Notes under the pieces: generated by a model
Seen by the model: the letters and a program-made list of their open reading frames with translations, nothing else
What the model was told of the DNA's origin: nothing
Database searches by the model: none
Program-made: the position numbers and the translations under genes
Source of the DNA: Phytophthora sp. 'mugwort'
Lineage: Eukaryota; Oomycota; Peronosporomycetes; Peronosporales; Peronosporaceae
NCBI GenBank assembly: GCA_033558025.1
Contig: JAUCEF010000009.1
Location: 186,001 to 250,000 of the forward strand
Length of the DNA: 64,000 bases
Direction: 5' to 3'
Shown: in pieces, positions 43,266 to 53,999 of the stretch
How positions within the stretch are numbered: position 1 is the first letter of the stretch
How the letters are laid out: every line of letters starts with the position of its first letter

Positions 43266-44641
43266 TGTGGAGAAGCGTCAACCAAGAATATCAGATCCCC
43301 ATGAAATGGCCAGATCGGTGAGAATGGTGACCCCAGCTGTGCAGAGAGGAGGCGATCTAGCGGATCAAGATACGAGGTAAAGGCGGGGCGACGTTCGACC
43401 TAATCCGGGGTGTAGAGGGATGCTTTGGCGACAGGAAAGGGTCGGGCAACCACCTCGGTTATACCGTGATCACCCGACCAATACGGAATCGGATGGATAT
43501 TTGAAGCCTGGATGGGGGGATGTATGAGATCAGGACTGGCCAACGATGACGGAGTCGATCTAACCGGATAAATCGAGCTTGGCCTCGGTCGGACCCCAAT
43601 CGTGCTGATCCGGCGTCCGCAGGCTGTGTTATACTTAGTTGATCGCGATCAGAAAAGTCAAGTCGATCGGACGTTTGAGATCGGGCCGATCGATGGTGGG
43701 ATTCGGCAGATCGAACCGATCCGACGTTCAAGTTGTGGAAGATCAAGCTGATCTGGCTTCCGCAGATCGGGCGACAGGGTGTAGCCCGAAATCGGATAGG
43801 CCGGATCGATCGTGCAGTCGGGATCAAGCCCATCGATGGTGGATCGGGTAGATCAAGCCGATTCAGCGTTCAAGGTTCGGAAGATCGGGCTGATCCGGCG
43901 TCCGCCGAATCATCCTCGGGGATGGGCAAGTGTGAGGACGGTACGTGTTGAGTGGTTGAAGAAGGGCAAGGTACAGGAGGTTCAGGTGGAACGAGATAGG
44001 GTTCAGGATGGGAGGATAGGACCAGAAAAGGATAAACAACAATCAGACTCGAATTTGCATTGGACTACTTAGAGGTGTTAGTACCGCAAGAAGGGATCTA
44101 CATTGGCCCTCCAAGGTATCAACAAGTCCAAAGTAGCAGATCAAGCATCGCGATGAGAGGATCGGATCGTATATTGGCCGATCCTACCCCACTCTAGCGA
44201 AAGTTTGCTCAAGCGCATACCCCTGTCGATCGGCATACAGTGCTGGCCGACGATCGTCTCGACTCTCAACTCGCAAGATCCCGGGCAAGCAACTTAAGGA
44301 AAGGAAATGAACAACGCCATACGGCAACCTTGACCTCGGATCAAGTCCAGGCCGCCGATCGAAGGCCGACTACCTCAGGTCGGAACCAATAACGGCAGCA
44401 GAGCGAAGACTTCCGCGCTGCTGCTCCACGTCCCCGCGTCCCGCCAGGACGTTCAAGACTTTACATCGCTGCATCCTTCGGAGTCCCAAGAGAGCCGATC
44501 CAGCCCACCGACGGGTACACAAGGTGTATGATCAAGTTCAGCAGATCACGGATCATCGGGGAACCCCCTCCGTTAGTCGGTGTCTGGGCGAAGTTGGTAA
44601 GCGGATCGGGTCTTACTCGTATTTTTACCGATACCGCTACA
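43266..44641 (+). repeat. 3' LTR
   Basis: Direct copy of 31012-32390 with scattered private changes. It is preceded by a G-rich stretch (ACAGGGGGTGG) that may be the polypurine tract, and followed directly by the minus-strand transposase pseudogene. Confidence 0.95.
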
Positions 44642-46374
44642 CTACAACTATGCTAGCTTACTCGTTGTATATCACATGTTTCAGCTGAGTCCCTATATCC
44701 GGCGTGTAGGATCCATACTTGCCGTGGGACGACTTCATGTAGTCATTTGATAACATGAAGTGACATCGAAGCACACGAGCATTCGGCAGCTTTTGCTTGG
44801 TTCCGTCCACTTATCGCATGTCCTTAATCGACGATGACGAAGCGAACAAATCGCCAATGTCCATTCGCTCGTTTAAGTGATCCAAGCCCTTTGTCAAGTA
44901 CCAGTAAGAAATAGTCTCAAGAAGCGAGCACTGCACTGGTTACCCATGCCCAAACTGATCCATTGCAACAATCGACAATAACTGGTAGTTGAATCTGCCA
45001 AACAAGAAAAACTGGTCAATCTAGGCGAAACCTCGAAGATACCTGAGACATACTCGGCACATGGACTACACAATACGCATTGCAAACTACTCACTTGTTG
45101 GTTTTGTGCGTGCTACCCATCTGCAAGACTTCCGGGAAGTTGTCGTATTTACGCGCATGTGTGCGATCGTCACAGAGACGACTCCGGTGAGACCTCGAGC
45201 ACTTTGGTTCACGATTGACACGTTCTTCGGGTTCTCCAAATTGAATTGGACGACTGTTTCCGCCATGGCGTCATCATCAGATAGTTGCCTGCCTGCAAAG
45301 TACAAACCAAAGCGTACAATAAAGTAGACTGCAACTCACCAACTCAAGTATCCCTACAGTACTGTACTCACCAGAATTCCGAACACGCGCGACCAGGTTA
45401 CGGACGTGATGTAGTCGTAAATGCTCCAATTTCCAGCATCCGACTCTACGAGCAGCTCGATGCCAGGCATCAAGGGAGGCTGGGACGAAACCTGGTGAAT
45501 GCCTGGGTAAGACCTATAAATCTCAGTTGGAATTGGGTGGTTGTAGCGGTACACCTCCCGCTTCAGCCCCCCCCCCTATCTTCCTTCGTCTGCCCAACTT
45601 GCGCCAGAAATTGAAAGGGTCAATCGGTCCGTCGTATCTTGTACACGTTGCAACTACCCTTCGATCTCAGGCGCCAGGCCACCCATGCGTACAAATGTAC
45701 TTGCGCTGAAATGGCTTCATCGCCTCTGGAGTTAGCTATATTTGGTCGTATGGAAGCCCCGGGTACCGTGTCTGTGCTCGCAAGGCATCGTTGCGTCGAG
45801 TGATACTAATGTTCTCGTTCACCGTCAGCACCTGCCTCGTACGTTGCATGTATTCTCGCAAACACTCCTCGAATAGTGGAGAGGTTTTGTGATTGCTCTG
45901 GAAAGGAAGAATATTGAAGGCTTCCGTTACCTCATCTTTTCGTCTTCCTTTCCCGCAATCGAATCAGTTATGTTAGCAGTCCCTCTCCCCTTTCCAGAGT
46001 CGTTGTCGCTCTGGAATGGAGAACATCTACGTCTTCATCTTCCTCGCCTTCCCCTTGCTGAGCCTCAGATACCGAGCGTTTCCTCAGCCTTTTAACGAGC
46101 TCGCGCACTGCTGCCTCTTTTTCCTTCGCCCCATCAGTCATGTCTGCAGCCCCACTTCCCTCTCCAGAATCGATATTTTCATCAGCATGAGAGTCGTACC
46201 CAGCAACGGCGCGCTCCTCGCGGGCGAGTTCGATGGCGCCGGAATTCTCCGATCAAGTGCGGGCCTCCTTGACGCGCGCTCTGCGTGCTGCTTCTTTGGA
46301 GCGGGATTTTTCCTCCCTTAGGGCCTCTTCAGCCATCCACTGTTTAATCTTAGACGTGTTGTGCGTGCGCGCCA
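44642..46374 (-). pseudogene. MULE/ZSWIM-type transposase pseudogene, cut by the retrotransposon
   Basis: Read leftwards from an ATG at 46374: a charged N-terminus (KQWMAEEALREEKSRSKEAA, one TGA inside; KEKEAAVRELVKRLRKRS), degraded middle, then REVYRYNHPIPTEIYRSYPG and GNWSIYDYITSVTWSRVFGI. A predicted intron (GTGAGT donor near 45372, TTTGCAG acceptor near 45304) is followed by RQLSDDDAMAETVVQFN. The RNase H-like core start is KYDNFPEVLQMGSTHKTN, a second predicted intron follows, then FNYQLLSIVAMDQFGHG and ARVLRCHFMLSNDYM. This pattern (Thr-His-x-Thr-Asn after a hydrophobic-Asp motif, then an xCHF block) is that of oomycete MULE/ZSWIM transposases. The first catalytic Asp reads Gly (QMG). 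It is cut off at the LTR, so the C-terminal half is missing. Confidence 0.68.
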
Positions 46375-47159
46375 TCGCGCTGCCTCCTCCTCAACTGCCG
46401 CGTGTCACGTTCTCCGGACGAGTGGCTGAGTTAGTGGCTGAGCGCGAAAAGAAAACCAAATTACTTACGGTATGAAAAGTATACCTTCTACCTGGACAAT
46501 ATCTGTATGTCGTACCTGTGAAAACCTAATGAAAAAGCCTGGACTCAAAGCTTGCCCTAAAATCAACTTAGATTTCCAAGCAGCGCATGTTTCTCCATGA
46601 AGTCTGTCAGCAAACTTGACAATTCTACACGCCCTTCATTCCGTTGTCTTCGTCCTCAAAATCAAAAGCTTGGCCACGCGTCACGTAGTACAATGGCTTG
46701 AAGGATTGACAACTTATCTTCAGGTGGGTTCGATAGAACGCGGGAGTACTCATAGCACCAGAGAATGTTGATTGCTATCCATCGTAGAACCGTCTAAATC
46801 CGAACAATACGGGGAGATTGCAGCCAGCACTCGATACTGCGCGGGCATGATAACACCACAGGCTATGACTAGAAATTTGAAATTATTGAAGATGTACATG
46901 TATAGTACAAGGCTTAAAAATTATCCGAAAAAATGGTAAGTCGGTATCGCAACTAAAAACTAGAAAAACTTCTGTAAAGATGCACCATGTTGCTGATAAA
47001 AAAACTCGCTTTACGGCAAACGCATCCATAAGCCAATCCTGAAACAAAAGAAGTTCATTCGCGCAGCATCAGCTTTCGAACGATACACAACCAAAATCAC
47101 TTGCAAGTTTTTTTGCACAACCATCAGCGACAACGTTACGCTCCTCGAGAAGCGCAAGA
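46375..47159. other. Intergenic region
   Basis: No coding signal recognised. A/T-rich, with short homopolymer runs. Confidence 0.4.
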
Positions 47160-47900
47160 TGTTGGTGGCCGATCTTATTTCAGAAGAGCAACGCGTTCGT
47201 GTTTATCCACATGAAGCAGAATTGCGTTAGAAAAATTATCCGTAACAAGTGCCGGGGGCCCGGAAAAGTATGTTATCAACGTGAAGATAGCCGACATTCC
47301 TTCATATAGCGAGGATAAAGAATCGAGATTGGGTTTATTACAAGTGAGAGATCGAAGGAGCAAGGCTAACCAACGGTGCTGGAACCTCGGCGAACTCGCA
47401 GTTTTCAAAGTAGATAATGGAGTGCTGTGGCCATTTCAAATCTAGATCCTCAGCCAAGGAGCCCATGTTCGTTGCACATAATTCGATATCGTCGATTAGG
47501 AGGCCAGTGGGGAGCTCACCGTTTGGCAAATTTACTCGTAGCATGAATAGAGTGTGTGTCATGACGTTTTAATGGTGTAATTGTGATAAGCTTTCATTCC
47601 AACTTGCGATGGTAGAGTTATGAAACTTAGCGCTTTCATTCAAGAAAAATCTGCCAGTACATCCGGCACTTCGAGCTTGGGACAGTGGCGTATCTCGGTA
47701 TGATTAGTTGTTCTGCGGTCAAAATTTTATGGCTCGGACGCGATGCGACGATCCGTCGTTCCGTGATTTTATTCTCCATCCTGAACTGCCTACTTCGTCT
47801 GCGAGCTATTGGAGACCCTTGGAGAAGCCCTCCCGCATGTTGTGAATTATGTTTGTCACTGTCAAAAAGTCGGATATTTTGTGTCGGCCGCATTCCTTCG
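47160..47900 (-). pseudogene. Polytopic-LRR family ectodomain remnant
   Basis: Only part of the ectodomain survives, in several frames with stops. Pieces recognisable against the neighbour at 48017 are MTHTLFMLRVNLPNGELPTG, DDIELCATNMGSLAEDLDL and KWPQHSIIYFENCEFAEVP (47380-47562), LSLVINPIS (near 47330) and VTDNFSN (near 47240). The membrane-spanning half is absent. It lies just downstream of, and in the same orientation as, the intact gene, so it is probably the rest of an older tandem copy. Limits are approximate. Confidence 0.72.
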
Positions 47901-48016
47901 TCGTTGTCTGTAAACTATTCCATCACCACTGGTTAGTACTTCAAGTAATACTCCGTCAGACTCCGAGCTTAATTTGAAAATGGCGTCGGTAGGAAAATAT
48001 CCTTGAACAGGTGATG

Positions 48017-50233
48017 TCAAATTATTTTACTGTACTCATCCTCGAATTCTAGTGGGTACCAAGTGCTAGCCTCCGGATCACAAGACACTGCGTTCTTTAC
48101 GATCTCCCAGTTTCCGACGGCGGTATCTAATAGTAAAGACATCGCTGTGTCAGTAGTATACGGTGTTGTAGAAAATCGTGTCTGCTTTCCTTCAAACACT
48201 CGCTGGACCTCGACACAATAAGGTGTATTTCCAGCGGTAATAGGAGGAACGTCTGCTGGAACAATAGCCAAAGGATCAATCCACGACCAAAAGAAGGAAA
48301 TGTTGGTATCACTCAGATTGACGTCGTACAACGAAGAAGACAATTTTGAGACGTCTTCTGGGAGTTCCGAGACCAAAGTGCCACCAAAGCTTAGATACGC
48401 GACTGAAACACTTTCGAAAAGCTCCTTTGGAATGGTCGAAATCGGGTTTAAGGACAGCGACAAGTCGAACGGAGCAAGACGAACGAGCGATGAAGGAACT
48501 TCCTCAAATTGACTAGCCTCGATGTAGATACTCGCGTACTGTGGCCACTTCATGTCCAGGTCTTCGGGTAGAGAACGCAAATTAGTAACACAAAACTCGA
48601 TATCTTCTAGTGTTTCGGGAAAATCGTCATTCTGAAGACCGAGAGGTAGCTCACCATCCGTCATATTTACACGCACTAGAAAAAGTGTCGTCAGCACTGG
48701 GTGAAACGCTTGAGTGATTGCAGCATTTTCATCCCAGCTCGCAATTGTCGAATTATAAATCTTAAACTCTTTCAACTGACAGAATTGTGTCAATGTTACA
48801 GGAAGTTCTAACGCAGGGCAATGTCGAATGACAACACGAACTACAGTTGAAGGATCAAATGTTGTCCACAGCCCGTTGATATCAGTGCTAGCGCCGCTGA
48901 ATCCGGATTCATAGCAATTTAATTCAAGTAAGGAGCAGGAAGGCTGCGATGTCGTCCATGGTTTCACCTGCATCTTACACTGCGGTAGCTCAGGTAACGA
49001 TTCGGCGTATAAATGAAGTATCAAAACCACGAGACCCCAGATGAAGAAACCTACCTCGGTTGCTTTACCCACCCAATCGTGTAGTGTTTCTTTTTTCACA
49101 CGATGAAAGTTTGGTATAACGTTCTGGAAATTTACTACGCTTGTACGAAACGGAGCTACCGCAGTAGCACGGTGACGAGAACTAGCTCCAATTCTTATGG
49201 GCCTCGAAGGTCTCGCACGCATGAGTTTCTTCATATTATTCAGGTTCCCGAGCACGCTCATTGCAAATACAAAGCGCATTGCCAAGTCCCCCCATGACGT
49301 TACCAAAATCATTTGAAATTCGCTCATTGCGTGTACTCGCCAAACGTCTTCGTACCATTTCAGAAACGAAAACCCATACGCGTCAAACTCAAAATCTGGG
49401 ACATAAATTGCCACTAATAGTGTTGTAATTCCCACAGATGAGACGAGATCCAAGATACAGTCGCAAATCAGTGACAATAGTCGTCTTCTGGTAGCATGAT
49501 TTTGAAAAAATGAATGCACCAGCGCTGTGCTCCAACAGTTTAGAACGAGTAAGGCTACATAACCACGATTTAACTCTCTTCGGGGTAATAACAGACTCAT
49601 GCGGTAGGCTTGCTCGGTCTGCAACGCCGTCTCCACAATTTCGCGACAAAGTAATACGAAGTCGAAGTTTGGTCCATCGACGCCTAGAAATCCGTCTCGT
49701 GTGAAAACAGCTCTGTAAACCCAGTAAATGCCATCTTTCACAGGAGAAATCGAAGGCCAATTTTTGCCCAGTCCATTGAAATTGACGGGAAACTTGCATA
49801 CGTTGTAAACAGCAAACACCACGTCGTCCTTCCAGCATGACCACCCAATCATCCAGACAATATACGCAGCATGAACAATTGCCACGGACACATGTACCAG
49901 AGCAATCACATAATGATATTCAGTACCCATTCCAATGTACAACATGGAAAGCCACGCATCCAAACGTGTTTTAGGTAACTTCCAGTAGCACCAACCCGCT
50001 ATTGCGAAATATAGGAAACATACGAAATGAATCAACATGAAAATCATCCAAGTGAGCAGCATCACTGTCGGCGAGAATTTGTCGGTTTGAAGACGAGCGA
50101 TACGCTCATGGGCTCGGATTTGAGCGAGCCTTGGAGCTACCATGGGGTGGACACGTTGCGGCATCTCGGTGTGATAGTCACTGAACCTTACTTCTGTTGA
50201 GCATTTATAGCTGGCACGCCAACTGACAGGCAT
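48017..50233 (-). CDS. Polytopic membrane protein with C-terminal LRR-like ectodomain (subfamily B)
   Basis: 738 residues, intronless. Spans near 54-80, 106-131, 221-243, 250-277, 305-328 and 394-412. Subfamily-B hallmarks: CREIVETALQTEQAYRMS, NCWSTALVHSF, LDLVSSVGI and EFQMILVTSWGDLAMRFVFAM. The ectodomain starts with paired Cys and then RHCPALELP, FKIYNSTI, VNMTDGELPLGLQ, NLRSLPEDLD, NPISTIPKELFE and FFWSWIDP. A Cys-containing tail ends VSCDPEASTWYPLEFEDEY. The LRR-like units are irregular. It has a longer N-terminal cytosolic tail than subfamily A. Role unknown; no enzymatic domain. A remnant paralogue lies 120 bases downstream and a divergent subfamily-A gene 1 kb upstream. Confidence 0.86.
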   Translation of the reverse strand: MPVSWRASYKCSTEVRFSDYHTEMPQRVHPMVAPRLAQIRAHERIARLQTDKFSPTVMLLTWMIFMLIHFVCFLYFAIAGWCYWKLPKTRLDAWLSMLYIGMGTEYHYVIALVHVSVAIVHAAYIVWMIGWSCWKDDVVFAVYNVCKFPVNFNGLGKNWPSISPVKDGIYWVYRAVFTRDGFLGVDGPNFDFVLLCREIVETALQTEQAYRMSLLLPRRELNRGYVALLVLNCWSTALVHSFFQNHATRRRLLSLICDCILDLVSSVGITTLLVAIYVPDFEFDAYGFSFLKWYEDVWRVHAMSEFQMILVTSWGDLAMRFVFAMSVLGNLNNMKKLMRARPSRPIRIGASSRHRATAVAPFRTSVVNFQNVIPNFHRVKKETLHDWVGKATEVGFFIWGLVVLILHLYAESLPELPQCKMQVKPWTTSQPSCSLLELNCYESGFSGASTDINGLWTTFDPSTVVRVVIRHCPALELPVTLTQFCQLKEFKIYNSTIASWDENAAITQAFHPVLTTLFLVRVNMTDGELPLGLQNDDFPETLEDIEFCVTNLRSLPEDLDMKWPQYASIYIEASQFEEVPSSLVRLAPFDLSLSLNPISTIPKELFESVSVAYLSFGGTLVSELPEDVSKLSSSLYDVNLSDTNISFFWSWIDPLAIVPADVPPITAGNTPYCVEVQRVFEGKQTRFSTTPYTTDTAMSLLLDTAVGNWEIVKNAVSCDPEASTWYPLEFEDEYSKII

Positions 50234-51283
50234 TTTAACACGATATTCAGATTCAGTAGCTATTTTCTGCTGACTCGTCCGCGTGAATACGATTGTGAAG
50301 TGCCAGGGGTATCATCTTTTTTTGCCGTCCTCTCGTTGTAATGTTCAGATCACTTTCAAATTTAACAGATCAGAATGTGGTGGACTGAAACTATCCGGAT
50401 AACATGAGAAAATAAATTTCCGAGATAAACAAGCAGGAAAGTGCAGCAGCCAAACCGACCGTTTAAACCTAACTGCTCCAGTTAGTAATTCACCCGTTAC
50501 ACTGCCAAACTGGATAAGCAAAAGAAGGCGAGCTATAGGTGACCGGGGACGGGCTGCTTCATTTCCGGATGGTCACTTTGCATTATTGTAGATACGCAGC
50601 CGTTCCCTTTGTCAAGTTACCACGTTCGCGATACTGCCTGCTTGGCACTGTTTTGCTGCTACTCCGTCGTTGGCACCCAGTACTGTAAGTAACTTAAGAG
50701 CTATGATGCCGAACTTATCGAATGTTCACATCATCCCGTCCGCGACATGGGAGCCGGGACCTCCCGCTTTTTGTATACTTCTGGGATCCACTAGGTAACG
50801 CACACTAGAATTATTTATGACCAGGCATGGCATATCACTGAAGATAAGAACGAAGGTGCCCACATCTCGGAGAAGACTGCTGCCTGCAAGCTTTCAGTTG
50901 CCTTTTATCGCAGATAGCGACAAACTTCCAAACTATCCTTTATATAGAACGACTAATACGAAAAGAATATCGTTAATCCGATTGAATCGGATAAACAGCA
51001 TGCGGCTTGGATGTAATATTACACATCGCAGTGATCTCCAATCACCCGCAAATACCTCCAACCCTAGCAATTACCAGTCACAAGTCCTGTTACGCTCATT
51101 AAAATCGATGGCATCAATAGTATTGATTCAATAGAGTATAACTAAATTTAGCTTTGAGGTTAAAAGCAGAAAAGAACATAGTCCCGGAGTCCGATGATAC
51201 AGGAAGCGTAAGAATAGCTTTGTGCACCATTTTAGAAAAAGCAGTTGTGACTAGGCTCTCGGAGAGTTCACAAACGCAATGAC
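50234..51283. other. Divergent intergenic region
   Basis: Probably carries the promoters of the two divergently transcribed LRR-membrane genes. No convincing initiator was located. The ORF 50817-51134 (+) has no recognisable domain. Confidence 0.4.
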
Positions 51284-53515
51284 ATGGGTCAACCCAGAGA
51301 TTCCAGCTCTTCATCTCCAACTGAGTATGTGAACCTGCCATTTTACAGCTTCGCCTTCTGGTGGCTAATTATTTTCTGTGTTCACCTGCTGACGTGCGCC
51401 TACAACGCGGCCTTCGCAAAGTTTTACTGGGATTTTGATGCATCGTTCTTGAGTTATTCGCTGGAAGCATACGAAATTGGAATGCCACGAGAAAGCTTCC
51501 TCACGATTGCTTTCATGCACGTGGTTATAGCTTGTGCACACGGCCTGTGTGTTCTACACATGCTCATCCACTTGATTTGTGGCTCAGCATCATGCAAACG
51601 AAGATCACGGCTATCTCCGGTAGCCAGTAAGGGATTCAATAAGATGATTGCAGGACACCAGTCAGCGGTGACACAACAGTTGGATGAGGATCGACTCGGG
51701 AGGGTGACTCGAAACTTTACTCGCGTATATTTGAAACTTACTCATCGTCGTGGACTCTTTGGTGTTAACGGAAAATATTTCCACACGATTCAATTATTCC
51801 GGGAGATTCTTGAGACGGTTCTCCAGACCATACAAGCTATTCGCATGAGCAAATACCTTCCTCGGCCTGAACTTAATTATTTCTACGTGGGTTTGGTGGT
51901 AGCTAATTGCTGGTCATCTGTGTTTCTCTACTCTCGATGGTTTTCTCGTGGTGAAGCTCAACGTCGATTTGCATTGATGGTGTGCGACTGTGCACTGGAT
52001 TTGATGTCAACCATGGGTGTGACAGCTATGATTGTGCTTCAATATGTCGATCAATACAACGTCCAATTGACAGGATTCGACTTCGACCTCCTTGCTGATG
52101 AAGATTGGTTCGCACAGATGCTCAACGAGGCACAAATGATACTAGTCGTGTCATGGTCAGATATGACGATGCGAGTCATCTTTTCCCTGGGTCTTATCAT
52201 GACTATGACAAATATGAAAGAATTGCTACGATATTCGCCTAAACGCAGAAGTCGACAAGTATCACCTGTCAGCCCTCAGGACCAAGATGGAATGAATAAT
52301 TTGAAAAGCAGCCCACTATCCTCGTATGGAATTAATGGGTTAATGACACCACCACTCACAACATATACGAATATTCATGTCGATTCGAGGGTACGAGTAT
52401 CGAAACGAGGCTTGACCAGCAAGGAGACAGTCGTACGGACGGCTGGTCGTCTCAATGCTTTCCACGGAGCGCATGCATTATTTTTATTATGGGGAATTGT
52501 GGTCTTGGTATTGCATACACTAGCTGTTTCAAGAGAACCGTTAGAGGACTGTATACCAAAAGTTCACCCCATATTTCCAGCGCTACCCTCGTGCTTTGTA
52601 GTGAATTTCGATTGCCACAAGTTGGGTATAGTGGGTACTTTAGAAGAAGTACGAAGGGAATTGAACAAGTTTGATCGAAAATCTGCCGTGAAACTACACG
52701 TGTTGCATTGCCCACAATTTGCGATGCCTGCGAGTTTTCAAGACTTTACTCGGATGCAAGAAATTCGAGTGTACAACTCGACAATTAATGAATGGAATGG
52801 AAACGCTGCCATCACGAATAGTCACCACCCAAAATTGACTGTGGTTTCAGTCGTACGTACAAATATGAATAATGGTGTTCTTCCTCTCGGCTTTCAGTCG
52901 TTCGATTTCCCTGCTGGTCTTTTCGAAATTTACTTTTGTGAGACGAATCTTGAGAGCATTCCAGACGATATTGACTCCAAGTGGCCAATAGGAGTGAGTG
53001 TCTACGTGGAGAATAGCAAATTGACTGCTGTACCACCGGCTTTAATTCGGTTGCAGCCCTTTTATCTCATATTGGGAGGCAATCCCATTACAGAGGTTCC
53101 TCCTCAGCTCTTCGAGGTCACTGGCATGTTGTATCTCATTCTTGGACGTACCAACATCACTATGCTACCACGAACAATTATTAACCCGACAATAACGCCG
53201 CATTTCATCGATGTCAGAGACACATCCATCTCGTTCTTTTGGTCATGGATTGATCCACTTCTCGAAACGATGCTAGACATTTCACCGTTGATTCTTGCTA
53301 GTGGGTCTCTGTACTGTAATGATCTAGAAAGAATCATGAGTGGCACGTCACATAGTTTTAGTACCTCCTTTCAAACCGGTTATTCGCCGCTCCTCATGAA
53401 TGCATCCGAGCAGAACTGGGAACTCCTCCGACAGGCTGTAGACTGCTCCCCGCCTGTCATTCCTACGATGTTTCCTCTCGCTGAGTGGGATGAAATGTAT
53501 CGTCTTGAGCAGTAA
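51284..53515 (+). CDS. Polytopic membrane protein with C-terminal LRR-like ectodomain (subfamily A)
   Basis: 743 residues, intronless. Predicted spans near 23-46, 71-95, 199-220, 229-256, 285-310 and 388-412. Subfamily-A hallmarks: FREILETVLQTIQAIRMSKY, NCWSSVFLYS, LDLMSTMGV and LNEAQMILVVSWSDM. The ectodomain shows LHCPQFAMP, VYNSTINEW, NLESIPDDIDSKW, NPITEVPPQLFE, ISFFWSWIDP and a tail NASEQNWELLRQAVDCSPP, with sequons NST, NIT and NAS. The loop between TM5 and TM6 (about 310-385) is Ser/Pro/Arg-rich and variable between paralogues. It is the best intact reference for reading the frameshifted copy at 26324-28552. Function unknown. Confidence 0.86.
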   Translation: MGQPRDSSSSSPTEYVNLPFYSFAFWWLIIFCVHLLTCAYNAAFAKFYWDFDASFLSYSLEAYEIGMPRESFLTIAFMHVVIACAHGLCVLHMLIHLICGSASCKRRSRLSPVASKGFNKMIAGHQSAVTQQLDEDRLGRVTRNFTRVYLKLTHRRGLFGVNGKYFHTIQLFREILETVLQTIQAIRMSKYLPRPELNYFYVGLVVANCWSSVFLYSRWFSRGEAQRRFALMVCDCALDLMSTMGVTAMIVLQYVDQYNVQLTGFDFDLLADEDWFAQMLNEAQMILVVSWSDMTMRVIFSLGLIMTMTNMKELLRYSPKRRSRQVSPVSPQDQDGMNNLKSSPLSSYGINGLMTPPLTTYTNIHVDSRVRVSKRGLTSKETVVRTAGRLNAFHGAHALFLLWGIVVLVLHTLAVSREPLEDCIPKVHPIFPALPSCFVVNFDCHKLGIVGTLEEVRRELNKFDRKSAVKLHVLHCPQFAMPASFQDFTRMQEIRVYNSTINEWNGNAAITNSHHPKLTVVSVVRTNMNNGVLPLGFQSFDFPAGLFEIYFCETNLESIPDDIDSKWPIGVSVYVENSKLTAVPPALIRLQPFYLILGGNPITEVPPQLFEVTGMLYLILGRTNITMLPRTIINPTITPHFIDVRDTSISFFWSWIDPLLETMLDISPLILASGSLYCNDLERIMSGTSHSFSTSFQTGYSPLLMNASEQNWELLRQAVDCSPPVIPTMFPLAEWDEMYRLEQ

Positions 53516-53999
53516 AACTGAGAAATGTATCGTCATGAGCACTAATCTGAGCATGAAGTGGAACAGTTTGTGTATATTTTTTTGCTCAAACACAAAATTA
53601 CCATTTCAGTGTTCGAAGCGCTAATGTACAGCAAAATATTAGGTTCTCTGTCAGTCAGTTCATATTTTGGGACCCACAACACGCGGTTACTTCCCTCTCT
53701 GTGTGAGCTAGCCTTAGGTACCTACAGTTGAGCTATATTAACAACCTAAAGGCGATTTGGATGTCGGGTGGTATCTGTATGTGCTCGTGGTATCGGTACA
53801 GCCTATTACGATTCACTAGGTCCCTACCTCCATCGCTATAGTAGTAATGGCATGTTCAAATTTACCGTTTCTCGTGATTCATGTTCTATTGATTGAGTCA
53901 TCGCAAAACGAAATGACACTTATCAGGGCTTCCGAAAAATAAATTGATGTAGCAATTATTGCAATCATTACGATGCAATGATATATTTGTTGCTACACT
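53516..53999. other. Intergenic region
   Basis: No coding signal. The sequence after the stop repeats part of the end of the gene (GAAATGTATCGTC at 53492 and again at 53522), a small local duplication. Confidence 0.5.

Larger units (their letters stand above)
31012..44641 (+). mobile_element. 13.6 kb Ty3/Gypsy LTR retrotransposon with dual RNase H, chromodomain and antisense gene
   Basis: Two direct LTRs (1,379 and 1,376 bases, TG...CA) flank gag, protease, RT, RNase H, a second RNase H, integrase and chromodomain on the plus strand, then an antisense coiled-coil gene. The LTRs differ by scattered substitutions and small indels (for example GGCGGC against GGC near 32030 and 44285), so the insertion is not recent. 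Every ORF is broken. The second RNase H and overall order fit the Ty3/Gypsy lineages with an extra RNase H reported from oomycetes and plants (from memory). The element is strikingly rich in GATC. Confidence 0.93.

Noticed and set aside
31012..44641. Simple insertion with target-site duplication
   Set aside because: The left flank of the 5' LTR is the truncated inverted LTR, so no matching flanks remain to show a duplication.
50817..51134. 105-codon ORF in the divergent promoter region
   Set aside because: No domain; likely chance in a leader or promoter region.
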